From assembly GCF_964355755.1 (NCBI RefSeq), contig NC_092676.1, positions 18,148,288 to 18,212,287 of the forward strand: DNA of 64,000 nucleotides. Direction: 5' to 3'. Below, one piece after another: positions 23,189 through 35,830 of the stretch. The notes under the pieces are model-generated. The model did no database searches, was not told the DNA's origin, and saw only the letters and a list, made by a program, of their open reading frames with translations. The position numbers were made by a program, and so were the translations under genes. This stretch comes from Antedon mediterranea (taxonomy: Eukaryota > Echinodermata > Crinoidea > Comatulida > Antedonidae). Numbering within the stretch: position 1 is the first letter of the stretch; each line of letters begins with the position of its first letter.

Positions 23189-23980
23189 GATAGTTTTGAT
23201 GTCAGTGCCATCCCAGGTATCCTTCTCATCATGCACTTGGTCGGTATGGTTTAATAATATGAATTGGCTAGTATCTTGAGTCTATTTTAATATTTTTGAT
23301 ATATTTTATAACTAGCAATTGTCGTCGTATTTGCTTGGGAGTTTTAACGTTGAGTATAGTTCTTCCGTTGCGTACTTATTTAACATTAGTATTTTGAGCA
23401 TTGAGACTGTTCATAACGAAAAAGCTTGCATTGTTAACATTTTCTATTCGAATGATTTTCTGTTGAATACAATCCGTTTAAAATTTACCATTTGAATACA
23501 GAACATACTCAAGGAATCTTTATGTTGACAACGAAAGTTCCCAACGACTAATGGTATATGTTATAATGTAGATAAAGTAGTAAAAAGCAATAGCAAAGCT
23601 GTGATACATATGTGATAGGCTACCAATCTTTTCAAGTTTATAATGACCTACCAATTTAAGTCCTCAATTACCTTTGTTAAAAAATGTGACGCTTTTGTCA
23701 AAACGGTAAACATTAAATGAGAAAATCTAGTTGAAGAAAATTAAATATGAGTAGAGAATCTATATATTATTATGCTACATTTGTAGGGGTTTTAAAACTT
23801 TTGGGTATATTAAATTTTAAGCACATGAATAAATATAATACAAGTTGAATTGGATATTATCCCATTATATTAAAAGTAGGCTGTTTTAATGTCATATACT
23901 TATTACCTACTGTGATGTAATTGTACTAAAAAGGACATTTGAGAGTACTTTTGGGTGGGACTCAGCATGGTGTTAAAGGG

Positions 23981-24060
23981 TAAAGCTTGGTTCCCACTAG
24001 CACACAACATTTATTAATTGTGTTGATTGGTCAACTACGTCCCTAGTGGGAAACAAGTTT
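23981..24060. mobile_element. Inverted-repeat element, TTCCCACTAG family (copy 2)
   Basis: 80 bp: TAAAGCTTGGTTCCCACTAG at the left, CTAGTGGGAAACAAGTTT at the right, with TTGATTGGTCAA in between. Confidence 0.65.
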
Positions 24061-24233
24061 TACTAAAAGCTGTAGAGAAAAATAACTTTCAAACTTGTCA
24101 AGTTCCTTTTATTTACAATTTCTATACAGTTTTGAAAAATTAAATATACACTATCTTCTACTGAAGTTATAATACAGTATAAAAAACAAACTATAGGTCA
24201 ACAGAGTAATGAAATGTAATGTTTAACATACCA

Positions 24234-24404
24234 TTAAAGGATAGTTACAGGTTTGAAATTGTTATTGTTCATTGTAAGATATAAAACTTTTGCAACAGCA
24301 TTGAAAACTCCACTTACCACATAAAATAAATGGAGTTATTATCAATGCTGTTGCAAGGGTTTATAATAGACAGTAGAAATGTTATGCCTGGAGCTACCCT
24401 TTAA
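24234..24404. mobile_element. Foldback MITE
   Basis: Outer ends TTAAAGGATAG and CTACCCTTTAA. The inner stem pairs TTTGCAACAGCATTGA (about 24291) with TCAATGCTGTTGCAAG (about 24342) around ACTCCA...TGGAGT. Confidence 0.75.
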
Positions 24405-24965
24405 GTTATAAGCATCCTTCAGATATACTATACAGTGTATATTTCTATGGCTTCCCTCTAAATCTGTACTATTGTGTGCAAGAAGCATATTTTTTTTACA
24501 CTAGTAGCCCATTCATGTACTGTAGCCCAGCAAACTCCAGACACCGGGGTGTCAGGTGTTCTGTATGGTGTGCACACCAGTGTTTGTTGGGCAATTTAGG
24601 GGTAGTCAAGGCTGTACGCATATACAAGGGATTAATCAACAAAGGAAAAGCTACATCTGCCAAGTATGCAAATGACCAAATGTCAATATGTCAGAATAAG
24701 ATGGCTCTTGTGCACTAGTACTATATAAAGCTATTTAAATTAACTATTATAATTTATTAGTACCATTTATACCAGAATATAATTTTGGTACACATTTTCC
24801 ATAAAATATTATATGAAGGCTATGTATGTTTTTACAAATGCTGACAGTTTTCAAATAATCTATTGTATATTTGAGCAAGTCATAAAATTTAAAAATTATC
24901 CAATGAGCCTTCCACAAATAAAAATAAATTATATGACCAACAGATTAGCTTTATAAAATAATATC

Positions 24966-24971
24966 TTTATT
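24966..24971 (-). terminator. Candidate NPAT polyadenylation signal
   Basis: TTTATT on the + strand reads AATAAA on the - strand, about 510 nt past the NPAT stop. It is one of several A/T-rich candidates and has no other support. Confidence 0.3.
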
Positions 24972-25229
24972 TATAATATAAAATTTTGAACAACACAAAC
25001 TCTGGCAAAAAAAAAAAGATTTCTGATATAAAACACATCGTTCATGATGTCTATAAGCAGAAAAAATATTCTCTTCAAATTTGGTATAACTAAACAACTA
25101 GTATTTAAATCAGTAGTTCTCAACAATTTTGAACTGTGCCCCCACCCTCTCCTCCACTTGCAGGCTTCCACAGATGTAGCCTGCAAGCTAACCCTTTTGA
25201 GAACCCAGGATCCAAATGCTTGTTGGAGC

Positions 25230-25410
25230 AAGGCAATCTAACAACAGGACACTGAGCTCGCCTTGCCAAGATAGGAACTCGTCTTTTGTCTGGGTGCAAC
25301 AAATACCAATAGTACTATGTACATATTCTCTTAAGGAACTGATTGTTTTGCAGCCACAGACAAACCCTTTGATCTCCGGAGCTCAGCATCCTGTTATTAG
25401 ATTGCCTTGG
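25230..25410. repeat. Inverted repeat in NPAT 3' region
   Basis: AAGGCAATCTAACAACAGGA...GAGCTC is mirrored by GAGCTCAGCATCCTGTTA...GATTGCCTT, arms of about 30 bp, 73 nt downstream of the NPAT stop. An hAT-like TAGTTCTCAACAATTTT / TTTTGAGAACCC fragment precedes it at about 25110-25205. Confidence 0.65.
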
Positions 25411-25482
25411 TTGGATTATCTGCTATTCTACCAGTTAAAAGCAAGTATAAGATTTGATATACATCTTCCATTGACAATCTTT

Positions 25483-28400
25483 TCAGTCACAGTATTTCAA
25501 GCCTGACAAAAACTTATCAACATCCATATTCTTTGGAAATCCTTTCCTCTTCTTAGTTGATTTCTGTGTATAAAAAAGCAATATTTGTTATTGAATTAGA
25601 TCTAAAAAGAAGTATTTTTATGTGGAGAGACTCTCGACTGTTATTTTTGTTATAACATTTAGGTTATCCTGCCTCATTGATTTACTTTTGTTCTGTTTTC
25701 AGAAATGATAAAATACCATAAAAGAAGCCCATCTCGAAAAAAATGAGGGTTTTCACTGTACCTTTTCAGTCTTGGAGTTTCTTTTCCTCTTTTGTCCTGC
25801 TCCACGAACATCTTCATTTATTTTCTGTTTCCTTGGGCTTTTTTTTATCCCTCCTGTTTCTATTCCAGGCGTCACATTAGATATCATAGGTACTGCAGGA
25901 GTTAATCTAGATATTAATCCAGGTGGCTCACCAGGTGTTTTTGGTTTGTGAAGAGCAGTGGTATACAGCTGCTCATTTTTCTCCTGCATAAATTTACTTG
26001 GGGATGATGAGGCCATGTCCATCAGCAGTTGAGCTGCTTCGTTGACCTCTTGGTCAATATTATGACTAACATCTGGTGAGTTCAAAGTGATACAGTCAAC
26101 TTCCCCAAATGACACATGTTTCAACTCTGGTGGTGCACTTTCAGTCTGCCTAAGTGAGCTTTTTAATTTCTTTCCCTTTTGAACAGGAGAATCTTTAAGT
26201 TTCTTGTTAGCAGGAGAGACATTTGGTTTATTTCTGTTTTTAGCTGGAGAACCTACCACAGCTTGACACGCAGTCTTTTTATTATACCGTTTTCTTGGAG
26301 ACTTTTTAGTCTTTTTCTCTTCCGGTTTCAATTTTCTTCCAGGTGATTTTGACTTTTCAGTTGGTGATGCCTTCTTTCTGGGTGATCTTCTTACACTTTG
26401 TTTTAACTTAGGACTTTTAAAAGGACTTTTCTCAATTGTTGTTTCACATAAATCACTTGTACTATCTGGCAATGGTCTTTTTTTAAAAGGCAAATCTTCA
26501 CCCAATTTTTTTGGTGTATTTGTCTTTATCTCCTCATTATTGTTTATGACGATACTTTTCTCTTCAGCTGGAGAATTTTTATTAGTCTTATTTGAAACTT
26601 GTTTCTTTGTATTCCCTTTTCTTTTTGTTTTTCGCCCTTTAGTTACTTTTACTTTGTCCTCGAATGTAGGATCATTATCCTCAAAATCAAGAATTCGAAT
26701 ATGAGAGTGGCTAGATAAATCTTGTTTCCGCAACCTTACTCGACCTTTACTTGCACTACCTTGACTAACATTTGGAGAAGACTCCAAAGGTGATTGTGAA
26801 GTATCAGCATTCACCTCTTGCAAAGACGTAACGCCATCTAATGTTCTTCTTACCACTACCTTAACTGGTGTCTGAATGATGTTTATACATTCTTGAGAAC
26901 TTGCAGTTTGTATGGCATGCAGATCCATAAGATCAATAGTTTGCAGTTTATTAGTATTCTTGTTTTCTACAACTGGTTTCTCCACAGCGGACATAAATAC
27001 AGAATTATGGGGATATTTTTCAGAGTTCACAGGAATCGGTCTTATTCTGCGCTTACCACGGTTTGATTTTTTGACTGGTTTGTTCAGTTTGGTAGACATT
27101 AAGGCATCATTTTCTTTTACTCTCAAAGCAGTGAACAATTCTGATTTACTTGCTACAGACGAGATGATGTTAGATGCATTACTGTTTCCATACTCCAAAT
27201 TTGATATATTTACTCCTGTTTTAGTAGGATTAGATGCTAAATTCTGGATAGTAAAAGATGACTCATTTTGGCTGAACGGTATAACAGAAAAATTTGAAAT
27301 CTTAGAGAAAATATTAGAATTATCAAGACTGCTGCTATCTCCATTATGCGGAATGTATGAGATAGGAATTGGTGCTGATGCTTGTTCAGATGGACCAATC
27401 AAAATTGGATCGATAAGACAAGGAATATTGATTACCTGGTTAACTGAATTTAATTGCGAACCAGCAGGTAATATAGGCCTTTGTTTAAAATGTGTGGAAG
27501 CCTGCTGTTGCCACCTTTTCCGATAGTTCATCGAAGTTAGAGACTTTGTACAAGGTGTTGGGTTATCTGCAGCGGTTTTTGGACGAATAACAGAATTATA
27601 TGTATTCACAACTTCTACAGGACAGCTGTATACAATTTGCGGTTCAGACTTGTGAGAAATGTTAATTATAGGCGCCAATGATATACTTTGGTTAACTGCT
27701 GCTGACACTCCTAAAGGTTTAAAATTATTACATTGACCTATCTGTGCTTGTTCAGTATCTGCAACTTCATAGTAACTACCTGATTGGGCTGACATTTCTG
27801 ATGGTTTTAATTCATAATTAAATTGAGCTGGGTCTAACTGAGCATGGTCAGTTTCTGCAGCAACCTCTGATACTTCATAATAATTAGCTTCTGACTGAAC
27901 TGGTATTATTTCTGCTGACAACATTAATGGTCTTAAATTATGACATTGATCAGGTTGAGTTTCAGTTACTGGAACTTCAAAATGACAACCACTTGAATCA
28001 ACTGGCACAATTTCTGGTACCATTTCTGCAGACGCTTTGTTTAAACCATGACATGGTTCAGACTGAACTTGTTCAGTTTCTGCTGTCACTCCCAAGACCT
28101 TAAAATCACAACTGTCTGTTTGAACAAGTTCTGCTGAAACATCTGATGGTTTTAGTTGATTATTACATCCAGTGGATTGAATAGATCCTGTTGCTGTTTT
28201 CACCTCAGATGGTTTATATTCAAAACCACTAGTGGATGATACATCTGTGTAACAACTAAGTTTAGGTTCATTGTTTTCTTGACTTGGTGTTGTATTTTCT
28301 TTCACCGCAACTTTTTTCTTTGGAGATGGCCTTGTTTTCAAAATCTGGTTTAGTTTTACCGGAGATCTAGATTCTTCCATAGCACAAGCAAGAATTTTAG

Positions 28401-31400
28401 CAGCAAAAGACACTGATGATGTACTTTCTTTTACCTCTGAAGGAAGATCATTGGAAGTTGTTCTTCCTTCATCTCCATTTCTTAAAGCAAATTCATTGTC
28501 TGATTTTGAGTTATTGCAATAAAGATCTCTGCAAACAGACCTCGAAATAGTTGTTGTGCATCTCTTGCCCTGTTGGTTGTGAATACTGTTCTTCTCATTT
28601 ATTGGGCTAAATTCTGGAAATGTTTCAAAACATTTTAAAGAACTGCTTGTTTTGTTTCTTTCTACTTTGTCTTTCAAACCTTTGAGTTTATTATCACGTT
28701 CAGTTATTGTTGCCTGAACAGTGGTTTCTGTACTTGACTGTAAGTTCATGCCTTGTATTTTGTTGTTTTTAGAAGATAAACATCTCTCTGATGGTTCAAC
28801 GTTTTCTTGAGATAATTTTGTTAGTTTTACATTTCTTGAAATATGTTTTTCATTTAAATGAGGAATATCCAACATTGATGTTTGATTGCAATTACTCCTT
28901 TTTTCAGAATTCGCATTTATATTTTCATAACAATTTGAGTCAATTGGTGAATTCTCTTTTGTTTTTAATTTCTTCTTGCCTTCTTCAGAATCTGATACTT
29001 TAGGTAAAACACTGTTAGTTTTTCTAGCAGTAAATGGTGAGGTTCGAGCACATGTTTCTTGTTTCTTTGGTGTACCTGTTGACATCATCACAATACTCGA
29101 TGGTTCTAAGAAAAGAAAATATTTGTATATAATGTGCTTTAAGATTCAATGTAATATTTATTAAGAATATTAATGAATGAAATATATAAATAAAACATTT
29201 ATTTGATTAAAAATATTTTTTAGGTATAAAGCAGGACTTGTATAAACAGAACTAAATTACACTTTTAAGCATATATACAATGCACTGTATGTGCCATGGA
29301 TAGTAGAAAATGTGTTTTGAATAGGTGAGTCTAAGTATAGATGGATCAACACCCAATAGGCTAAATAATATTTCAATAGGACCAAAAATTGCTTGAAAAG
29401 GCAAAGATAAAGTTGATATAAAATGTTACAACATGAAAAAACAGTTAACAAAAACTTTATTTTACCTAAAACATCTTTTTTAGATGGCTTGCGTGATTTT
29501 CGCCTACGTCCTGAATTGTCGGGTACATCGCTGGATTCTTCCAGTGGTTTGTCCAATAAGCCACTAGTGGTAGGCTTATCTGGCATGCCACTATTCGTAG
29601 GCTTATCTAGCAAGCCGCTAGTGGTGGGCTTATCTAACAGGTCACTTCTGATTGGCTCATCTAGCAAGCCACTAGTGGTAGGCTTATCTAGTAAACCACT
29701 AGTGGGGAGTTTATCTAGCAAGCCACTAGCGCTGGGATTATCTAGAACACCACTAGTAGAGGGATTATCTAGCAATCCACTGGCGGGTTTCTCTGGCGAG
29801 TTGGGTATCAATGCTGAATTACTGCATTCATTAAATAAAAATGATTTTGTAGGCGACAAATGCTGTGTGTTATTCATTTCATTTGAAGCTAAAACATTAT
29901 CTGTGCAAAGAAAAAAAAAGCAAATACATAAAATATTTTGCTACAAAAGTTATTAAAATAAATAATACATATCAACTTTTTTATGGAACTGGTCTTGAAA
30001 GATTAAAATTCATAAAATTCATAAAATTACCATCTGTAAGTGACTTTTCTCTTTGATTTAGGTGTTCTTGCAAAAACTCTTGCTTACTGATGTTGAATAA
30101 ATTAAACAAGCCTTCAAATGCTGGGTCAACTGTCGTCATATTTACAATATCTTGAATAGTGTCCTCAGAAAGGTGAGCATCCAAGAAGCTGTCTGTAAAC
30201 ACTTTCCGACTTTCTACTTCTGGCGGGTCCAGTGGTTTGATAGGAGTTGAAATTGTTGGCTGGTTGTTTTCACTATATGAGTAAAATAAATAAATGGTAT
30301 TATCTCTTAGTGTACGTGAAGTCTGTAATCCGATTGGTCATTATGTACGAGATATTTCCAGTATTCCGTGAACAAGCAGGGTGTAACTAACAATATGCTC
30401 ATTTGGTAGAGTTGGGGATTACCCCAGTACTGGTCCATCTCAGCCTCCCTTGTTATGGACAGACAAATGAGTAACATTTGGTGGCAGCTTCATGATAATA
30501 GGCAGGTTAAAAGATGTTGTAAAGTATTCGTCCACACCTGTGTGTAGTCCAATTAGGACTACAAGATCACCCTGCGACCTCTATCTGACAAGGTGTTCTA
30601 ACCTTTAGGTCACAGAGGCTTCAAGCTTGAATAAGTTTAAATACCTAATATAATCATATATCTATAATATATTTTAATCACAAATAAAAATTGTTTAAAA
30701 ACCTTGGAAGAGCTTTGTTAATGTTTTCTGCCAGTTTTTGCTGTAGGTAGGAGTCACTAAGCAACTTTTCAAGTAACATTGGAAATTCTTTGAGATCATC
30801 CTCTCCAAGGCTGATGCTCGTGCCATCCTCTCCAGTCTTTACGCTTGTATCCTTACTAAAATGTAATGACAATGAGGTATACTATGGTTCTTAAAAAGAA
30901 GGAAATGCTTATTGCTTCTATGTAACAGGGTTCGCCATCACTGTTTAAGGTCTAATTTGTACAAAGCTCATAGACAGGATGTTTTTTCTGAATTGCCCTT
31001 TTCAAACTAGAGACTAGCAGCAGATGTGATGGTAAAGAGGCCTAAACTAGCCTTGCTGATGACGAGTTCTTGCACCTTTAGTGGAACCCCCACTCCCTTT
31101 TTAACAAAACCTGGCTACGGGCTTGTGTATATAGACCCAATGTTCTTCATACAATTTAATAAGGCACAAAACAAAGGCTGGATATCAAACCCAAGCCTTA
31201 CATGACTATTTGCTTGTTCTAATGCATCTAATTCTCTAATGTAATTATTTTTAGTTGAGTTTTACTCACTCTTTATCTTTATCTGCTTGTCGGCCAATGA
31301 CTGTGTCTGTATTCTTCTGGTTAGATTCATCTGATTTAATAAAAATGATATATGCAGATTTAGTAACACTCTACCAGGTGATTTCACAACAAAAACTTAT

Positions 31401-34400
31401 TTTTGGTTCCCACTAAGACGCAACGCAAGGTTTGAATAATCCATCTCTTGTGATTGGTCAAATTACCTGCGTTGCACTTACGTCTTTCTTGTTGTGTCAT
31501 AGTGGGAATCAAGCTTTAGTTAACACAAACTAATTGTTCTATTGAGAGGGTATTTTTTCATGTTTTTTTCTTTTTCTTCACAAGACTTTGTATCAAATAG
31601 CAAATGGTGATAATTTTCATAATTTTCTTTTTAAAAAATTGTACTGTATTAAGTAATTCCAAAACAAAGAATGAATTGATGTAGCACGACAAAAAAAAAA
31701 ACAAAAGTAAGATGACAATAAAAATAATTCTGCAATGAGTAAAAAAACCCTCCAGCAGATTTATCTTAAAAGTGCATTATTTCATTCAAACAATTAAAAT
31801 ATTCTTTAAATAAATTATATAGAACCCTCAACTTGTTATTACTTGTTATTGTCATAATAAAACTCACATAGTTTTTCTGGAGAAGGTTGAATGGGTGGTG
31901 AAGCACTAATGTAATCCATTTCTTGTACTTCATTTGCATATTGATTGGATGATTGTATACAACTGGTTTCCAGATCAGCAAACTGATTAACTGTCTCATC
32001 AGGCAGTTGATTGGCTGATAGATGACTGTTCTGATTGGTTAATATTACTGAACTTTGATCATTTGCTAAATGAATATTATGACTGGTTACTGATCCTGAC
32101 TTCTGACCTCCTGCCGGATTCAAAGTATCACTGCTAGATACACTCTCACTTGTAATATACTGTCGAGTATTACAAAAATTTGCAGGATCTACCACAATTC
32201 TGTCAACATTTGATGGCACAACAGGCAAGCCTTCGGATGGCAGCCGTGTAGAAGCTAAACAAGGAATAAATACAATACTAATCATTTAAATTTACAGACT
32301 TTCGGTGTGTGTATTATGTTCCTATTATACATATTGTAGGGCTGTATCCATAATAAATAAATCAAAAAGTTCAACGTCATCACATTTAATTTTTTTATGT
32401 AAAAGATCAAATGATAAAGTTTTAATAACTAAATGATTTTTTCCAAGATGAAGGCATACTTGACTGAGTGAATTTTAAAGTTACCAGTTTGTGATTGTAA
32501 ACTCCTAGAAACATTGTTTGACCTCTGACTCGAATGACTGGCAGTTTCAGGTGGGTCAATGATTACAGCGCCTGGTGGAATGTCAGAGTATGTAATCGTC
32601 AAAGGTAGAACAGGGTTTCGCTTTTTTAACCTTGCAGCTTTAGCATCCTTCTCTTGTTGCAGGCGAAGCAATTGAAGTTTTTTCATAGCAAAGCCTGTAT
32701 GAAAAAATAAATTGACAAAAACATAACTTTTTACTGTAATTGTAAATGTTGGGTGTTGTTAAGCTTTGTCTAACTAAAAGTGTGATATGGGTTAGGGTTA
32801 TGCCTAAATATGGTAGTGATATGCCCAAATATGGTAGTGATATGACATCAGTGTTAGTTTGATAATGTAAACAGAGATTTAGAGACTTTCAGTTGGGCTT
32901 TTAAAAACTATATTCACAATCAGATTGATATCACTTTTTTGAATAAGTATAAAGCTGATTTAACACAAAGTAAAAAGTATTTAACTATTCCAAATAAAGC
33001 AGACATTTACCTGCTATTTGATTTGTACAGATATATAAAGTTTGGATAGCACACATGTAAGCTTAGAAACATTTTGCAGAGGATCTAGTTAAGCTCTGTC
33101 CACAATATCAAACTTTAGGTGACAAAAAAATGTGTTCCCATACGGACATGATGACATCACATCACTACCATATTATATATGTCACACTTTTTTTTGTCAA
33201 ACTACTTTGATAGTGTGGACAGAGCTTTAGAAACAATATCTTACATTGATTTCTTCCTTGAAAAGGTTTTAGGAACGCTTCGGAATTAATCTCACTAGGT
33301 AAAAGAAACAAATGAACAGTTTATTATAACCAGAAATAAATTGCAATAATCTACTTTCACATATCATCTGGATTCTGTCCGGCGTCCTGAGAAAAATATC
33401 ATGGAAAATGGGTTCAGTGGTAAAGAATAAGATAATTTGTAGGATTTGAATCTGTACCTGATTCAGATTTTGAATTTGGAGGGATTGATCAAGAAGTCAT
33501 TTGTTTCTAGAATCATATGATTGCTTTCTTTTGACCAATCAACAGTCAGCATGGCCAACGCTCACAATATATCAGGGCGCCGGTACTGAATGCGGGGCCG
33601 ATGTGAAAGTAGCTTAAGAGTGTTAGAACAACCGTGTAAGATTTAGTCATTAAACCTCCCAAAACAGCTTATGATATTAGTTATGTATAAGATAGGACTT
33701 TCGCAAGGTCTTATGACTTTAGATCTAAGTTTGAGGTGGTACAGGAACAGAACATTCTTCTTCTTAACCTATTTCTTTCCACTGCAGGACGAATGCCTCT
33801 TCATCAATTGACCATTAACTTCTGTCTCTAGCAACTCTTTGCCATGCAATGCCACCATGTGTTGTTAGTTCATCCCTCCATCTCATCTTGTCTACAGGAA
33901 CAGAACATTAGATCATTCTAAATAACTTACCTTTCATTATGTAATTCTAAAATGTCCTGTTTATTCTTTTGTTGTTTCTTCTTTCTTTTTACTAATGTAA
34001 AAAACACAAAAAGCATATACATTAACCAGCTTTAACAGTGGATTTAAAAAAAAAAGAATGACATCACACAATGCCTCACATGTCTCTTCTTTAGTTTACT
34101 ATTCTTTAGTTTACTAAGATGACACCCTATTTGACCTGCGTAAAATGAGTTTTAGCTAAAAATATACCTTCCCTGCATGTAAGATACTGTAAATTCACAG
34201 AAACATATAGTTGTACTATAATATTTTTTGAACATTGTTAGGATTTCAATGGCAAAGTTTGTTTATAGCAAAGGTGGTTTATCCAAGATCTTCAATTATG
34301 TGATAAAGACAATGATGATGTTGTAGTGTAGTGGTATTAAAAGTATCTCGTTAAAACTTAAAATAATCAACATTGGCCGAAACATTGACATCTCTAACTA

Positions 34401-35830
34401 AAGTCAGTTAATAAAGAAAAATGACTAGTTTTTTAAATGTATTTAAAAGAAATTGTTAATGTAAATTAAACTCTAAAAATACTCACAGGCTAACTTGTTA
34501 ACTGAATATTCATGCAGTATAGTAGTTAGGCTCTTGTCTGCTAAAGGCTGCAATATAATAAAATACTTATGATTAACACAATACAATCAATGACTTAAGC
34601 TACACTATCAAACTTTATGTGACAAAAAAAATGTATATGGACATGATATAATATCACTACCACATATAAGCATATAATTACCATATTTTGGCACATCACC
34701 CTTTTTTTGTCAAACCAATTTAACCAAAAAAATAGTGTAGACAGAGCTTAATATGGTAATTATTAATTTTCTAAAGGAATTGTAGAGGATTGATTAAAAT
34801 AATTTGTTGGTGATGCCAAAAAGTGACACTTACTGCGTAATGGTCTGAAAAAAAAAATGCCTAAATGGCTAGGCTTATACCATGCTTGAAAGTTTCTGGA
34901 ATTATCCATTGTTTATTACTGAAAGTAGCCAGGTAGCAAATTTGGTATTGGATATCCCCAGATGATGTATGTTAAAGATTTTTTGTATAGCTTATTATTA
35001 GCATATATACTGCACTTTATACAGTATAATTAAAATCATTATAGAACACCCTATTGTGAGAAATTTTATATATATATAAATACAGAAATTTTGTTTTTTT
35101 AACTTGGGACCTCTGGATAACCAAATGTAGTTACATTTGAAAAAAAACCCTGGAATTGCGTTTTGTACCATAAACTTTACTTTATCACCGTTTTATTCTT
35201 ACCAAAATATCTTTAATATCTGCACTATTCTGGTGAATGTAATCAGAAATGGCTGCCACATGATTACATTCTAGTAAAAATGTTTCACAAGACTTTTCAT
35301 AGCCTTCACTTCCCAGATAGTCTGCAAAAGATAAACAAAAATAAAAAACTCTTCTCTCTACTGTTTTATTTCAAAGCTACCCTGGTAGCAAAATGGAAAT
35401 AATAAAATAATAAATGAAACGATTTTGTGTTATAATATTTCAGGGTAATAATAAATAATTTCAATTTATATGCTATAAATAAACTTCATTAAACAAGATT
35501 ACCCTTGACTATCATTAAAATCGTGAGGAATTTTGATTTTTATACAGGAGGTATATTTCTGTGTCCTATGATTGGTCAGTTTGATTGACATCTGCACATT
35601 TCTACACTTTTTGTTTTTTTTTAGTTATTCAATTAATGTCTGGGTCAAACTTTTCAAGTCAAGTTTATGGTACGGGTACGAGTAGATTTTGCTGCGTTAC
35701 CAAACTAAACTTTGTTTTAGAGATCGTTTGCATTGGACAATTTACAAAAAAGTGCAGTAGGAAATTATTAGCGTAGTTGTATGTACATACCTAACACCAG
35801 TCTGGCAACATCAGCTGGTAAAAAAAGCAT
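25483..35830 (-). CDS. NPAT: NPAT, histone gene transcription coactivator
   Basis: Nuclear coactivator (p220) that switches on replication-dependent histone genes at S phase under cyclin E/CDK2. Coding exons, 5' to 3' on the - strand: 35830-35791, 35321-35203, 34547-34487, 33991-33931, 33294-33245, 32694-32485, 32254-31868, 31330-31270, 30855-30703, 30272-30031, 29900-29466, 29105-25762, 25563-25483. All introns are GT-AG and the joined frame is open for 1747 residues (human about 1427). Evidence: an N-terminal LisH starting with the ADVARLVLG motif; QKLAENINKAL at about 370; SEDTIQDIV followed by DPAFEGLFNLF at about 410-437; a lysine-rich run of SPxK/R sites at about 1498-1592, likely CDK targets; and the conserved tail MDVDKFL at 1734-1740. 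A nonapeptide repeat occupies about 498-580. The donor after 30703 (GTTTTTAA) is weak. An acceptor 12 nt upstream of the ATG implies a 5'UTR intron. Confidence 0.94.
29545..29792 (-). repeat. In-frame 27-bp coding minisatellite in NPAT
   Basis: About nine copies of a 27-bp unit encode a nonapeptide of the form SGLLDKPTT, with variants such as SGVLDNPSA and SDLLDKPTT. The frame is kept throughout exon 29466-29900. I know of no counterpart in vertebrate NPAT. Confidence 0.88.
31401..31518. mobile_element. Inverted-repeat element, TTCCCACTAG family (copy 3)
   Basis: TTGGTTCCCACTAAGACGCAA at the left and GTCATAGTGGGAATCAAGC at the right, with GTGATTGGTCAAA inside. It lies in an NPAT intron. Confidence 0.65.
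32759..32881. mobile_element. MITE family A, copy 6 (degenerate)
   Basis: A decayed copy: AAGCTTTGTCTAACT at the left, GATAATGTAAACAGAGATTT at the right, and doubled CAAATATGGTAGTGATATG inside. It ends about 65 nt upstream of the NPAT exon beginning at 32694. Confidence 0.65.
33091..33229. mobile_element. MITE family A, copy 3
   Basis: AAGCTCTGTCCACAATATC at the left, GATAGTGTGGACAGAGCTT at the right. It begins 16 nt into the intron after NPAT exon 33294-33245. Confidence 0.88.
34596..34751. mobile_element. MITE family A, copy 4
   Basis: Left end TAAGCTACACTATCAAAC (slightly shortened), right end ATAGTGTAGACAGAGCTTAA. It lies 49 nt upstream of the NPAT exon starting at 34547. Confidence 0.85.

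Larger units (their letters stand above)
21333..25482. other. Tail-to-tail gap between YARS1 and NPAT
   Basis: I see no exon here. It holds 3' untranslated sequence of both genes and at least five repeat remnants (listed separately). I found no clear AATAAA in the first few hundred bases after the YARS1 stop. A - strand AATAAA at 24966-24971 could end NPAT transcripts. Confidence 0.5.

Noticed and set aside
26912-27526. 204-codon + strand frame
   Set aside because: Antisense to the long NPAT exon; no domain and no codon or splice support.
29423-29956. 177-codon + strand frame with Leu/Ser-Gly repeats
   Set aside because: A mirror of the NPAT nonapeptide repeat; a repeat unit that is a multiple of three stays open in several frames.
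34834-34844. 11-nt microexon in NPAT between exons 2 and 3
   Set aside because: It has splice-like borders (TTTTTTCAG before, GTAAGT after), but including 11 nt would shift the frame into an immediate stop. Joining 35203 to 34547 directly gives the expected protein.
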